The notes beneath the pieces are model-generated. The model ran no database searches, had not been told where the DNA came from, and saw only the letters and a program-made list of their open reading frames with translations. Shown here in pieces: positions 9,474 through 18,675 of a DNA stretch of 64,000 bases (the stretch's first letter is position 1; each line of letters begins with the position of its first letter). The translations under genes and the position numbers were made by a program. The stretch comes from Rhizobium sp. 16-488-2b (GTDB lineage Bacteria > Pseudomonadota > Alphaproteobacteria > Rhizobiales > Rhizobiaceae), in the NCBI RefSeq assembly GCF_017741815.1, contig NZ_JAGHMF010000002.1, forward strand, positions 62,001 through 126,000, in the 5' to 3' direction.

Positions 9474-10103
9474 TTACTTCGTGCCGTACATGCGGTCGCC
9501 GGCATCGCCGAGACCGGGCATGATATAGCCCTTCTCGTTGAGATGGCTGTCGATCGAGGCCGTGTAGATCTTCACGTCGGGATGGGCTTCCTGGAAGTTC
9601 TTGATGCCCTCGGGGGCAGCGAGCAGGCAGAGGAAGCGGATGTTGGTCGCGCCGCGCTCCTTCAGCTTGTGAATGGCGGCGATCGAGGAATTGCCGGTCG
9701 CGAGCATCGGATCGACGACGATCATCAGGCGCTCATCGAGCGCTTCGGGCGCCTTGAAATAGTATTCCACGGGCTGAAGCGTGTCGTGATCGCGATACAT
9801 GCCGATATGCGAGACGCGCGCGGAGGGTACCAGCTCCAGCATGCCTTCGAGCAGGCCGTTGCCGGCGCGCAGGATCGACACGAAGACCAGCTTCTTGCCT
9901 TCGAGGATCGGCGATTCCATCGTCTGCATCGGCGTTTCGATGGTTGCCATCGTCAGCTCGAGATCGCGCGTCACCTCGTAACACAGGAGCGTGGAGATTT
10001 CCCGCAACAGGCGGCGGAAGCTGCCCGTCGACGTTTCCTTACGCCGCATGATGGTGAGTTTGTGCTGCACGAGCGGATGATCGATGACCGTTACGCCGTT
10101 CAT
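9474..10103 (-). CDS. upp: Uracil phosphoribosyltransferase
   Basis: The 209-residue enzyme makes UMP from uracil and PRPP. The PRPP-binding loop [11 protein letters not shown] and the uracil-binding C-terminal [14 protein letters not shown] are both intact, as are the N-terminal [10 protein letters not shown] residues typical of Upp. It lies on the minus strand downstream of deoB and add, separated from add by about 134 bases containing a 15-bp tandem repeat, so it may have its own promoter while belonging to the same salvage cluster. Confidence 0.95.
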   Translation of the reverse strand: MNGVTVIDHPLVQHKLTIMRRKETSTGSFRRLLREISTLLCYEVTRDLELTMATIETPMQTMESPILEGKKLVFVSILRAGNGLLEGMLELVPSARVSHIGMYRDHDTLQPVEYYFKAPEALDERLMIVVDPMLATGNSSIAAIHKLKERGATNIRFLCLLAAPEGIKNFQEAHPDVKIYTASIDSHLNEKGYIMPGLGDAGDRMYGTK

Positions 10104-10192
10104 GGCCGAGCCCTTTCTTTAGCTGTTCTTATAGCATGTTTCTTCCACGGAATTTGCCTCCGCCGCAAGAGCAGAGGGCAAATTGCCCCTGT

Positions 10193-10222
10193 GATCCCCA
10201 ATCTGGCGATCCCCAATCTGGC
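10193..10222. repeat. Tandem 15-bp direct repeat between add and upp
   Basis: The 15-mer GATCCCCAATCTGGC occurs twice in direct tandem (10193-10207 and 10208-10222). A small palindrome GGGCAA-A-TTGCCC lies a few bases away (10177-10189). The region is the promoter/terminator interval between add and upp; the repeat may be a slippage duplication or paired binding sites. Confidence 0.8.
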
Positions 10223-10237
10223 CCGGATCGGGACGGA

Positions 10238-11206
10238 TCAGAGCCTGGCCAGAAGCTCGCTACGCGTGGCCTCGTCGACGAAGGCGGCCTCGATGCCGGT
10301 GCGGGTAAATTCATTGATCTCGGCGTCGCTGAAGCCGAAGGCGGAGGAAGCGAGTTCGTATTCCCGCTCGAGCGAGGTGTGGAAGAAGGGCGGATCGTCG
10401 GAGCTGATCGTAACACGCACGCCTTCATCCTTCAGCGCGCGCAGCGGGTGCGACTGGAAATCCGGGAAGACCTTGAGCGCGATGTTCGAGCCCGGGCAGA
10501 CTTCCAGCACCGTGCCGAGATCGGCCAGCCGCTTGACGAGATCGGCATCCTCGATGGCACGCACGCCATGGCCGATACGGGCCGGGCGAACCGCATCCAG
10601 CGCATCTGTAACGCTGAAAGCGCCGCAGACTTCGCCGGCGTGGATGGTGAGGCCGAGGCCGGCGTCGCGGGCGATATCGAAGGCGCGGGCATAGTCCGCC
10701 ACGCGGCCCATGCGCTCCTCGCCCGCGAGGTTGAAGCCGGTGATAAGCGGGTTGCGGGCGCTTGCGGCGTATTCGGCGGCGCCGATGACGCTGTCAGGGC
10801 CGAAATGGCGTTCGCCGGTGACGATCAGCCTCGCTTCGATGCCCGATGCCGCCTTGGCGCGGCGGATGCCCTCACACACGCCTGCGATATAGGCGTCGGC
10901 GCCGAGGCCGATGCGCTTGCCATGATCGGGCGAGACGATGAGCTCGCTATAGAGCGTGCCGATCGCGGCGAGTTCGGCCAAATAGGTTTCGGTCAGCAGC
11001 GCATAGTCCTCGTCGGTCTTGTAGACCTCGGAGATCTTGTCGTAGCACTCGAGGAAGCTTGCGAAATCATGCCAGACATAGGCGCCGTCCTTCAGATAGG
11101 CGCTGATGTCGATGTTGTACTTGCGGGCCTGCGCCAAAGTGAGCGCCGGCGGAGCGGCACCTTCCAGATGACAGTGCAGCTCGACTTTCTTCAGATGCGA
11201 CGTCAC
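10238..11206 (-). CDS. add: Adenosine deaminase
   Basis: The 322-residue amidohydrolase deaminates (deoxy)adenosine to (deoxy)inosine. The metal and catalytic motifs are all visible: HCHLEG near residue 13, HAGE in the middle, RIGHG, and SSDDPPF toward the C-terminus. The GTG at 11206 is taken as start: GGAGGAG lies about 7 nt upstream and the start overlaps the deoB stop as GTGA. The longer in-frame extension upstream falls inside deoB and is out of character for the family. The product feeds PunA. Confidence 0.93.
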   Translation of the reverse strand: MTSHLKKVELHCHLEGAAPPALTLAQARKYNIDISAYLKDGAYVWHDFASFLECYDKISEVYKTDEDYALLTETYLAELAAIGTLYSELIVSPDHGKRIGLGADAYIAGVCEGIRRAKAASGIEARLIVTGERHFGPDSVIGAAEYAASARNPLITGFNLAGEERMGRVADYARAFDIARDAGLGLTIHAGEVCGAFSVTDALDAVRPARIGHGVRAIEDADLVKRLADLGTVLEVCPGSNIALKVFPDFQSHPLRALKDEGVRVTISSDDPPFFHTSLEREYELASSAFGFSDAEINEFTRTGIEAAFVDEATRSELLARL

Positions 11207-12423
11207 AGAAAACTCCTCCCGTGCGGGCCGGCGGGGATGCGCAGATGCTGGGCAATGGTCTCGCCGATATCGGCGTAGCTCGAACGAATGCCGAGATTGC
11301 GCGGGCGATGGCCGGGGCCGTAGGCGATGATGGGAACCCGCTCGCGGGTGTGATCGGTGCCGCGCCAGGTCGGATCGCAACCGTGATCGGCGGTGATGAT
11401 GACGAGATCGCCGGGCTTCAGCTTGCCGCCAACTTCCGACAGGCGCGCGTCGAAGGCCTCGAGTGCCGCGGCATAGCCCGGCACGTCGCGGCGGTGGCCG
11501 TAGAGCATGTCGAAATCGACGAAATTGGTGAAGACGAGATCGCCATCCTCGGCCACATCCATGGCTTCCAGCGTCGCGTCCATCCGCGCCGCGTTGCCAT
11601 TGGCCTTGACGACCCGCGAGACGCCCTGGTGGGCGAAGATATCGCCGACCTTGCCGACGGCATGGACCGTGCGGCCTTCCTTCACCAATCTGTCGAGCAG
11701 CGTCGGCTCGGGCGGCGGCACGGAGAAATCACGGCGATTGCCGGTGCGCTCGAACGTGGCCTTGGTTTCGCCGACGAAGGGGCGGGCGATGACGCGGCCG
11801 ATGTTTTCACGGTCGAGAAGGGCGCGGGCGATGGAGCAGAAGGTCATCAGCCGCTCAAGGCCGAAATGCTTCTCGTGGGCCGCGACCTGGAAGACGGAGT
11901 CAGACGAGGTGTAGCAGATCGGCTTGCCGGTGCGGATATGTTCCTCGCCGTAGCGGGCGATGATGTCGGTGCCGGAGGCGTGGCAATTGCCGAGGATGCC
12001 GGGCACTTCGGCGGCGCGGCACAGCGCTTCCACGAATTCGGGTGCGAAGGCGTCGCCCTCGGTCGGGAAATAGCCCCAGTCGAAATTGACGGGCGTGCCA
12101 GCGATCTCCCAATGGCCCGACGGCGTATCCTTGCCGCGCGAGACCTCGTTGGCCGAGCCGAAGCTGGCATAGACCTTCTCGGCCATCGGCATGCCCACGG
12201 GTATCTTGCCGGATGCGGCCTTTGCGAGGTGCAGGAGGCCGAGCGCTGACAGGTTCGGCAGCTGCAATGGCCCTGATCGCAGGCCCTCGCGGTCGCCCAG
12301 GCCGGCGGCGCAGAATTCGGCGATATGGCCGAGCGTATCCGCCCCCTCGTCGCCATAGGCGGCCGCATCGGGCGCGCCACCGACGCCGAAGGAATCCATC
12401 ACGAATAGAAAGGCACGCGGCAT
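11203..12423 (-). CDS. deoB: Phosphopentomutase
   Basis: The 406-residue enzyme interconverts (deoxy)ribose-1-phosphate and -5-phosphate, linking nucleoside phosphorolysis to DeoC. It belongs to the alkaline phosphatase superfamily: the metal ligands appear in [10 protein letters not shown] near the N-terminus, [14 protein letters not shown] in the middle and [11 protein letters not shown] near the C-terminus. It leads the minus-strand deoB-add pair, with add overlapping by 4 nt. Its upstream neighbour on the same strand is the TadE/G gene, about 120 bases away. Confidence 0.95.
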   Translation of the reverse strand: MPRAFLFVMDSFGVGGAPDAAAYGDEGADTLGHIAEFCAAGLGDREGLRSGPLQLPNLSALGLLHLAKAASGKIPVGMPMAEKVYASFGSANEVSRGKDTPSGHWEIAGTPVNFDWGYFPTEGDAFAPEFVEALCRAAEVPGILGNCHASGTDIIARYGEEHIRTGKPICYTSSDSVFQVAAHEKHFGLERLMTFCSIARALLDRENIGRVIARPFVGETKATFERTGNRRDFSVPPPEPTLLDRLVKEGRTVHAVGKVGDIFAHQGVSRVVKANGNAARMDATLEAMDVAEDGDLVFTNFVDFDMLYGHRRDVPGYAAALEAFDARLSEVGGKLKPGDLVIITADHGCDPTWRGTDHTRERVPIIAYGPGHRPRNLGIRSSYADIGETIAQHLRIPAGPHGRSFL

Positions 12424-12542
12424 GTTTCACCCGACACTGAAAAGCTGGCGCGCCGGATTGCCGGCCGCAGGGTCACAAGCCTTATAACGGAGACGTCACG
12501 ATGGCAAATACCGAGGCAAATGCGGGCGCTGGAGCGTGCCGT

Positions 12543-13121
12543 TCAGCAGTCGCTACAGAGAACGTTGTCGCCCTGGCGCTGCCGGTAATAATAGGTACGG
12601 CTAATGGTGATGGTGCTGTTGTTCGGCATGAGATTGGGCGCGAAGAGGAACAGCTTGTAGGGTATGGACAGCTCCGAGCGGACGAGGAAGCTGTTGGCCT
12701 TCTTGAGATCGGTCGGCACGGTCACGGCGGAATTGACCGCGTAGGGACGGCTGTTGTCCTGCGCCCAGGACCACTTGACGGTCGGGTTGGCCGAGGCATC
12801 GATCTGGATACCTGTAATCTTCAGGCTCAGCGTGGTTCCGGCATTGTAGGGCACGAAGATCGCGGCTGCAGCATTGGGCATGTCGGCGAGCCAGGACTTC
12901 GTCACCGTCTGCTGCTGCGTGACGATATCCGCCACCGTGGCGGCCGCGCGCGAGGCGCGCTTGCTGACGCTGAGACCGATGGTGATCTCGAATGCGCCGA
13001 CATAGAGCATGACGAGGATCGGGAAGAGAATGGCGAACTCGATCGCGCCCATGCCGTCGCGGTCACCGGCGAAGCGGCGAGACAGAGCCTTCAGCTTGTC
13101 GATTGCGCTGCGGATCCTCAT
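12543..13121 (-). CDS. TadE/TadG-like pilus assembly protein (second of pair)
   Basis: This 192-residue protein has the TadE/G layout: short basic N-terminus, GMGAIEFAILFPILVMLYVGA pseudopilin-type segment with the conserved Glu (about residues 25-45), then a globular extracytoplasmic domain with two Cys in the C-terminal CSDC. The G-A-I-E-F motif suggests processing by the CpaA-type prepilin peptidase. Its ATG shares one base with the stop of the upstream partner (TGATG), so the two minor pseudopilins are translationally coupled. They serve the Tad pilus encoded just downstream on the other strand. Confidence 0.82.
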   Translation of the reverse strand: MRIRSAIDKLKALSRRFAGDRDGMGAIEFAILFPILVMLYVGAFEITIGLSVSKRASRAAATVADIVTQQQTVTKSWLADMPNAAAAIFVPYNAGTTLSLKITGIQIDASANPTVKWSWAQDNSRPYAVNSAVTVPTDLKKANSFLVRSELSIPYKLFLFAPNLMPNNSTITISRTYYYRQRQGDNVLCSDC

Positions 13122-13738
13122 CACGGGTATTGCTCGTTCTGGAACGCGGCGGTGGCGACAATCAGGAAGTAGGCCGAGGAGCCGTCCGATGGCCGGACGT
13201 TGGAGATATAGGGGCGGATGAGATCGCCGATGACCTGCCACTTGTAATAGGCCCGCACCATGTTGATGGTGCCGGCGCCACCGGGTGCATATTGGAGTTT
13301 CGATGTGTCGAGGTCCGAATAGCTAGCGGTCGTTTTTGTCGGAATGGTCGTCGGGATGGCCGCGAAGGTCGCGAACTTTTGGACATCAACGAAAAGCTTG
13401 CTTGGCGTTGCCGCTTCCGTCGCCGAACAGGTGATCAGGATCGAGATCTCCTTGCAGAAGGCGGTGCGAAAGGCGGTGCGGTCGGTATTGGTGGCGGTGA
13501 TCTGGCCGGTGCGGATCTTGCGGCCCAGCGTATCGACGGCGTTGGACACGAGCTCTTCGCCGGCAAAGGCGATGAAGGTTTCAATGATCGCGAAGACCAC
13601 CATGAAATAGGGAATGGCAAGAAGCGCGAATTCGATCGCCGCGGCGCCGTCACGCGAGCGCCTGAAAGCGGCAAAGGACCACCGTCGCTTACATTCGCGC
13701 CGATCCGTCCGTTCCGCTGTTTGATCCAATTCCGTCAT
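13121..13738 (-). CDS. TadE/TadG-like pilus assembly protein (first of pair)
   Basis: The 205-residue protein contains the pseudopilin segment RDGAAAIEFALLAIPYF (about residues 29-45) followed by a hydrophobic stretch and a globular domain. It is a TadE-family minor pseudopilin, a probable substrate of CpaA and a component that primes the type IVb pilus. It leads a two-gene minus-strand unit; the second TadE/G-like gene begins at its stop codon. The unit faces the pilin/cpa operon across the secretin-domain gene. Confidence 0.82.
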   Translation of the reverse strand: MTELDQTAERTDRRECKRRWSFAAFRRSRDGAAAIEFALLAIPYFMVVFAIIETFIAFAGEELVSNAVDTLGRKIRTGQITATNTDRTAFRTAFCKEISILITCSATEAATPSKLFVDVQKFATFAAIPTTIPTKTTASYSDLDTSKLQYAPGGAGTINMVRAYYKWQVIGDLIRPYISNVRPSDGSSAYFLIVATAAFQNEQYP

Positions 13739-13846
13739 GGTTTGTATCCGACACAGCTTTGTTCATGCAGTTTTAGGTGCCGAACGTTGATTTTCCGTTT
13801 CAGGCCGGTTCAGAACTTTAACGATGAATGAAGAGACATTGACCGA

Positions 13847-14269
13847 TCAGGGCGCGGCGGCGGCGGCGGACGTTGTGTCACTGTGCTGTTCGCAGTTCGG
13901 CGTGCAGGATAGAACCGTGCGCTCGGTCTGGCGGAATACGCGCACTGTGTTGGCTTCGTCGATCGATACGAGAATACTCTGATCCAGGATGGCGTTGCCG
14001 TCGGCATCGAGCAGGACGAGATTGGTGCTGCCGAAACTGCGGCCTGTCAGCACGATGGTCTTTGCGTCGGCGACCGTCGCATCCGCCACCTTGGCATTGC
14101 CGACGATAACCTTGCTGACTGGACGGTCGAGCTTCAACACGCGCGCCTGATCCATATAGACCCTGAGCATCTGCTGCTGTTGGGCGAAGGCCGGGACGCA
14201 GACAGTTGTACAAGCCGCGGCGGCGGCAAGAACACTGGCAAGGACTAGCCTTATGCCGCTCGATGACAT
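13847..14269 (-). CDS. Pilus assembly protein with secretin N-terminal domain
   Basis: The 140-residue exported protein has a signal peptide (residues 1-29, ending AFA-Q) and then a domain matching the N-terminal domain of CpaC/RcpA secretins: VLKLDRPVSKVIVGNAKVADATV followed by GxTNLVLLDADG. It lacks the secretin pore, so it is a stand-alone N-domain protein, common beside rhizobial cpa loci, probably periplasmic and assisting secretin or pilus assembly. The C-terminal 30 residues (two Cys, Ala-rich tail) are not part of the domain. Confidence 0.8.
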   Translation of the reverse strand: MSSSGIRLVLASVLAAAAACTTVCVPAFAQQQQMLRVYMDQARVLKLDRPVSKVIVGNAKVADATVADAKTIVLTGRSFGSTNLVLLDADGNAILDQSILVSIDEANTVRVFRQTERTVLSCTPNCEQHSDTTSAAAAAP

Positions 14270-14670
14270 CTGGATTCTCTCACGATCACGACGCTAACTT
14301 ACCGAGAGCATAGAAAAAAATGGTGCATGAAACCTTAATACCGGGGCGACCCCGTCCATAACGAGACGTTAACGCGCTGTGAGCAGTACTGAAACGAGAC
14401 AGGTCGCTTCGACGGCAGCCGATCAGGTAACGGCATTGGGCAACGGCCTATCAGAAATCCCTTATTCAGCAGTAACTTCCGCACGATATTTAAATATTTA
14501 CCGAACTACTGAATCGGTTACTTACCATAGGGGGCGAGTGCTTCTGATTTACATATTAGTAACCCATTTTTTTAAGCCGATCGAAAGAGCGGTTCGTTAG
14601 GTTGTGCTCATCCGATCAACGGCAAACAGTTGGCGGACGTGCTGAACATCAACTGGAGTTAGGAGTTATC
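14270..14670. promoter_or_regulatory. Intergenic control region between divergent pilus genes
   Basis: These 401 bases separate the minus-strand secretin-domain gene from the pilin gene and should contain promoters in both directions. The stretch 14480-14590 is unusually AT-rich for this genome and contains a 12-bp perfect palindrome (ATATTTAAATAT, 14486-14497). No gene is supported in it. I could not assign a particular -35/-10 pair with confidence. Confidence 0.4.
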
Positions 14671-14856
14671 ATGACCAAGCTTGTAAGCCGTTTTCTGAAA
14701 GACGAATCCGGCGCGACCGCAATTGAATACGGCCTGATCGCAGCGCTCATTTCCGTAGCGCTCATCACCGGCGCCGGCGCACTCGGCAGCAAACTGAACA
14801 TCATGTTCAACAACCTGTCGAACACGATCGCCAACAAGACGCCGGCTGCTCCCTGA
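14671..14856 (+). CDS. Flp-type IVb pilin
   Basis: The 61-residue protein is a Flp/CtpA-family major pilin: short basic leader MTKLVSRFLKDESG, cleavage after Gly in G-ATAIEYGLIAA with Glu at +5 and Tyr at +6, then a hydrophobic helix and a short tail. The ATG at 14671 is preceded by AGGAG with good spacing; an upstream in-frame ATG at 14602 would add 23 residues with no leader character. A strong stem-loop follows the gene, expected for a highly expressed pilin ahead of its assembly genes. Confidence 0.92.
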   Translation: MTKLVSRFLKDESGATAIEYGLIAALISVALITGAGALGSKLNIMFNNLSNTIANKTPAAP

Positions 14857-14880
14857 TATCGCCTAAGGCGACACGATATA

Positions 14881-14904
14881 CGCCAGACCTTAACAGGTCT
14901 GGCG
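14881..14904 (+). terminator. Stem-loop after the pilin gene
   Basis: CGCCAGACCT and AGGTCTGGCG form a perfect 10-bp stem with loop TAAC. It sits 25 nt after the pilin stop and 55 nt before cpaA. No long U-run follows, so it is more likely an attenuator or 3'-end stabiliser that raises pilin mRNA relative to the cpa genes. Confidence 0.7.
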
Positions 14905-14959
14905 CTAAACATGGGCTCACTGGCACAGTGGGCCTTTTGTCTTAAGGATCGATAGCAGA

Positions 14960-15472
14960 ATGATCGCAGCTTCCGTCTTTGTGATATTCCCGCTGTGCCT
15001 CGCAGTCGCGGCATTTTCCGATCTGTTCACGATGACGATCCCGAACAGGATCTCCATCATCCTCATCGCGTCGTTCTTCGCCATCGCGCTTCTCACTGGC
15101 ATGCCGCTTGCCGAGATCGGCAGCCATGCCGCTGGCGCGCTTGCTGTCTTTGTCGTCTGCTTCATCCTGTTCGCCACCAACACGATGGGCGGCGGGGATG
15201 CCAAGCTCTTGACGGCGGCAGCACTCTGGTTCGGCCTTAGCACCGCCATCGTCGAGTTTCTCGGCTATGTCGGCATTTTCGGCGGCCTGATCACTTTGCT
15301 CATCCTGATAATCCGGATGCAGACAAACACCATCCTTGCGATCGGCCTTCCGGTTCCGAACTCCATTCTTCTCGCCAAGAAGATCCCGTATGGTATCGCC
15401 ATTGCGATCGGCGGCTTTCTGGCGTTTCCGTCTTCCCCGCTGTTCATAACGGCGCTGGAAGGCCTGAAATAA
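14960..15472 (+). CDS. cpaA: Prepilin peptidase CpaA (A24 family)
   Basis: The 170-residue polytopic membrane protein is the short form of type IV prepilin peptidase. The first catalytic Asp lies in AVAAFSDLFTMTIPN near residue 21 and the second in the GGGDAKLL motif near residue 75, the standard A24 pair. It cleaves the Flp pilin and the TadE/G pseudopilins encoded nearby. It is followed, after a 110-base gap with a possible promoter, by cpaB. Confidence 0.92.
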   Translation: MIAASVFVIFPLCLAVAAFSDLFTMTIPNRISIILIASFFAIALLTGMPLAEIGSHAAGALAVFVVCFILFATNTMGGGDAKLLTAAALWFGLSTAIVEFLGYVGIFGGLITLLILIIRMQTNTILAIGLPVPNSILLAKKIPYGIAIAIGGFLAFPSSPLFITALEGLK

Positions 15473-15487
15473 AGGCGCTTAAGCGCT

Positions 15488-15524
15488 CGTTAACCTAAGA
15501 TCGAAGTCTTTCGTTAACTATAAT
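15488..15524 (+). promoter_or_regulatory. Possible promoter of the cpaB operon with paired CGTTAAC sites
   Basis: CGTTAAC occurs twice in direct orientation (15488-15494 and 15512-15518, 24 bp apart), with a consensus-like TATAAT immediately after the second copy (15519-15524), 59 nt before the cpaB start. No good -35 box is seen, so an activator bound at the repeats is plausible. The spacing does not match the TTAA-N7-TTAA CtrA box. Confidence 0.4.
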
Positions 15525-15582
15525 TACACCAATTGGAGCCAATTCTCCGGAACGAATATTTCGATTCCTTGGGGAACGCCTG

Positions 15583-16395
15583 ATGAAACCCGCGCGCATA
15601 TTGATCCTTGGAGTGGCTGTCGTCGCCGCCGGTCTTGCCGGCGTTCTGGCGATGAGCCTTGCCGGCCGCGGATCGGTCGTGACCCAGGTGCAGCAGGTGG
15701 TCGAGAAGGAACCGACCGTCAACGTTCTGGTCTCCAGCGCCAACCTGCCTGTCGGCGCGCGATTCGATGACAAGGCCGCGCACTGGATGGCGTGGCCGCA
15801 AGGCGGGGTCGTCCAGGGCTTCATCACCGAAACCGACAAGCCTGACGCGATCAAGGAGCTGCAGGGCGCCGTGGTGCGCATGCCGATCTTTGAAGGCGAG
15901 CCGATCCGGGCGGAAAAGATCGCCGATTCCAACAGCCGTATCATGTCGTCGCTGCTGCCCTCGGGCAAACGCGCGGTCGCCACCGAAATCTCGGTCGCAA
16001 CCGGTGCCGGCGGCTTCATCCTGCCGAACGACCGTGTCGACCTGATCATGGTGCGCAAGGAAAAGACCGGCGAGAAGTATCTGACCGAGACCGTGCTCAA
16101 CAACGTTCGCGTGCTCGCCATCGACCAGCAGATCCAGGAAAAGGACGACGGTTCCAAGGCCGTGGTCGGCACGACCGCGACGCTGGAACTCACCCCCGAC
16201 CAGACCAAGGTTCTCGCCGTGGCGCAACAGATGGCCGACCGCCTGTCGCTGGCGCTGCGCTCTGTCGCCGACGCCCGCGAGCCGGACACCAAGGCCGCCG
16301 ACTACCTGCTGAGCGGCGACAATGGCAGCTCCATCGTTCAGGTCATCAAGTCAGGCGCGATCGTCACCGACAGCGCGCCTTCGAAAGCCGAGTAG
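15583..16395 (+). CDS. cpaB: Flp pilus assembly protein CpaB
   Basis: The 270-residue protein has one N-terminal membrane segment (residues 3-24) and then an SAF-type domain (about residues 45-110, VLVSSANLPVGARFDDKAAHWMAWP), the hallmark of CpaB/RcpC. In the Tad system it sits in the periplasm next to the secretin. It is the first gene of a closely spaced run cpaB-cpaC-cpaD-cpaE-cpaF-tadB-tadC in which gaps are 22 nt or less. Confidence 0.93.
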   Translation: MKPARILILGVAVVAAGLAGVLAMSLAGRGSVVTQVQQVVEKEPTVNVLVSSANLPVGARFDDKAAHWMAWPQGGVVQGFITETDKPDAIKELQGAVVRMPIFEGEPIRAEKIADSNSRIMSSLLPSGKRAVATEISVATGAGGFILPNDRVDLIMVRKEKTGEKYLTETVLNNVRVLAIDQQIQEKDDGSKAVVGTTATLELTPDQTKVLAVAQQMADRLSLALRSVADAREPDTKAADYLLSGDNGSSIVQVIKSGAIVTDSAPSKAE

Positions 16396-16406
16396 AGGAA
16401 ACGGAC

Positions 16407-17909
16407 ATGGGCAACTCAACACGGCACATGAAACATCTGATGGCAGGCTGCCTGTCGCTGACGGTCGGCTTTACCGGCGCTGTGCCTGACTTCCTCTTCC
16501 CCGTGGTCGGTGTCAGCGCCGCTGAGGCAGCGGCCGACGGCATGGTCAATATCACCCAAACCGGCTCGGGCGCGCATCGCAGCCTCAAGCTCGGGCTCAA
16601 AAAGGCTATCGTCATCGACCTGCCCGTCGATGCGCACGACATTCTCGTTTCCGATCCCGGCATGGCTGACGCCGTTACCCGATCGTCGCGGCGCATTTAT
16701 CTGTTCGGCAAACAAGTCGGACAAACCAACATCTTCATCTTCGGCGCCGACGGCCAGCAGATCGTCAGCCTCGACATCGCCATCGAGCGCGATGTCAGCG
16801 GGCTGCAGACCAACCTGCGCCGCTTCATCCCGGATTCCAACATCAACGTCGAGATCGTCTCGGACAACATCGTTCTGACCGGAACAGTACGCACGCCGCA
16901 AGACGCGGCGCAGGCCGCCGATCTGGCTGGTGTGTTCCTCAAGGGCGGCGAGGCAACGACGCGCGAAAAATCGGTGAGTGGCTCCGGCGGCGACGGCTCG
17001 GTGGCGCTGTTTGCGGAAAACCGCCAGCAATCGCAGGTGATCAACCTGCTGCAGATCGAAGGCGAGGACCAGGTCACGCTGAAAGTCACGATCGCCGAAG
17101 TTCGCCGCGAGATCCTGAAGCAGATCGGCTTCGACAATCTGGTTTCCAATTCCGGCGGCCTCAGCGTCGCTCAGCTCGGCGCGCCGAATGCCAGCGCAGC
17201 AACCGCGACGCTCGGCGGCGGTCTGGCGGCGCTGTTCAAGAGCTCGATCGGCAAATACGACATCTCGACCTATCTGAGCGCGCTGGAACAGGCCAAGGTC
17301 GTGAAGACCCTTGCCGAACCGACGCTGACGGCAATTTCCGGCCAGGCGGCGACCTTCAATTCCGGCGGCCAGGTCCTCTATTCGACGACCGACAACGACG
17401 GCAACGTCACCGTCACCCCCTACAATTACGGCATCAGCCTCGGCTTCAAGCCTGTGGTGCTGTCTTCCGGGCGCATCAGCCTGGAGATCAAGACCAACGT
17501 TTCGGAACCGGCACCGTCCGTCAGCGGCTCCGCGCCGACCTACCAGCGCCGTTCCGCCGAGACCTCCGTCGAGCTTCCTTCCGGCGGCTCGATCGCGCTG
17601 GCGGGCCTTATCCGCGACAACGTCGCACAGACATCGAACGGAACGCCAGGTGCCAACAAGATCCCGTTGCTGGGCACGCTGTTTCGCCAGCGTACCGTGC
17701 AGCGTGAAGAGACCGAGCTCGTCATCATCGCGACGCCCTATCTCGTGCGTCCCGTCGCCCGCAATCAGCTGAACCGTCCCGACGACAATTTCAGCCCGGA
17801 GAACGACGGCGCGGCATTCTTCATGAACCGCGTCAACAAGGTCTATGGCGGAAAGACGCCGGTCGCCGACGCCCAGTTCCACGGTTCAATCGGGTTCATC
17901 TACAAATGA
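16407..17909 (+). CDS. cpaC: Type IVb pilus outer-membrane secretin CpaC (RcpA)
   Basis: The 500-residue protein has an N-terminal export segment, a secretin N-domain (HDILVSDPGMADAVTRSSRRIYLFGKQVGQTN), a BON-like middle domain, and the C-terminal secretin pore domain with the conserved VPLLGTLF-like element (here IPLLGTLFRQR) and ELVIIATPYLV. It forms the outer-membrane channel for the Flp pilus. Its stop overlaps the cpaD start by 4 nt. Confidence 0.95.
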   Translation: MGNSTRHMKHLMAGCLSLTVGFTGAVPDFLFPVVGVSAAEAAADGMVNITQTGSGAHRSLKLGLKKAIVIDLPVDAHDILVSDPGMADAVTRSSRRIYLFGKQVGQTNIFIFGADGQQIVSLDIAIERDVSGLQTNLRRFIPDSNINVEIVSDNIVLTGTVRTPQDAAQAADLAGVFLKGGEATTREKSVSGSGGDGSVALFAENRQQSQVINLLQIEGEDQVTLKVTIAEVRREILKQIGFDNLVSNSGGLSVAQLGAPNASAATATLGGGLAALFKSSIGKYDISTYLSALEQAKVVKTLAEPTLTAISGQAATFNSGGQVLYSTTDNDGNVTVTPYNYGISLGFKPVVLSSGRISLEIKTNVSEPAPSVSGSAPTYQRRSAETSVELPSGGSIALAGLIRDNVAQTSNGTPGANKIPLLGTLFRQRTVQREETELVIIATPYLVRPVARNQLNRPDDNFSPENDGAAFFMNRVNKVYGGKTPVADAQFHGSIGFIYK

Positions 17910-18658
17910 GCGAAGCGGGATCAGCAATGGCACAACACAGAGACACGCCGATGGCCAAGATCAAGACCAGCGCCCGTCACCGCGGCTTTTCGATATCGCT
18001 TATCGCAGCTGCCCTCGCCGCCGCGACGCTGTCAGGCTGCGCCTCGCGCGACGACCTGACCACGGGCGGCATTCCCGACGATTACCGCCAGCGCCATCCG
18101 ATCGTGGTGACGGAAGCCGAGCAATCGGTGGACATCCCTGTCGCCTCGACCGACCGCCGCCTGAACACCGCACAGCGCGACATGATCCGCGGCTTCGCGC
18201 AGAACTATGGCTCGCGCGCCACCGGCCCGGTATACCTGCTGACCCCTGAGGGATCGCCGAACTCCAACGCCGCCCGCCAGCTGCGCGGCCAGGTGCGCGC
18301 CGAACTCTCCGCACGCGGGATCGCGAGCTCGAAGATCGTCAACAGCTCCTATGTGACGCTCGACGCCAAGGACGCGGCACCGATCCGCCTCACCTTCGTC
18401 GGCACCACGGCGATGACCTCGCAGTGCGGTCAGTGGCCGAAGGACATGATCAACGACTTCAGCAACCAGAATTACTACAATTTCGGCTGCGCGACGCAGA
18501 ACAACCTCGCGGCACAGATCGCCAACCCCGAAGATCTCGTCGCGCCGCGCGGCATGACCCCGATCGACGCGACGCGCCGCAACGCCGCCATCAAGGAATA
18601 TCGCGAACGCACATCGAACATCGAAGACGTCGGCGGCAGTTCCGCCGGCAGCTTCTGA
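17906..18658 (+). CDS. cpaD: Pilus assembly lipoprotein CpaD
   Basis: This 250-residue protein has a basic N-terminus, a hydrophobic segment and a lipobox LSGC at about residues 42-45, so it is an outer-membrane lipoprotein; the rest matches the CpaD family, which supports secretin assembly. The ATG at 17906 overlaps the cpaC stop (ATGA). Internal ATGs at 17927 and 17951 would also leave a valid signal peptide, so the exact start is open. Confidence 0.88.
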   Translation: MSEAGSAMAQHRDTPMAKIKTSARHRGFSISLIAAALAAATLSGCASRDDLTTGGIPDDYRQRHPIVVTEAEQSVDIPVASTDRRLNTAQRDMIRGFAQNYGSRATGPVYLLTPEGSPNSNAARQLRGQVRAELSARGIASSKIVNSSYVTLDAKDAAPIRLTFVGTTAMTSQCGQWPKDMINDFSNQNYYNFGCATQNNLAAQIANPEDLVAPRGMTPIDATRRNAAIKEYRERTSNIEDVGGSSAGSF

Positions 18659-18675
18659 TCAGGCTGGGATTGACG

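Noticed and set aside
15488..15518. A CtrA binding site before cpaB
   Set aside because: The TTAA cores are 20 bp apart instead of the 7-bp spacing of CtrA boxes.
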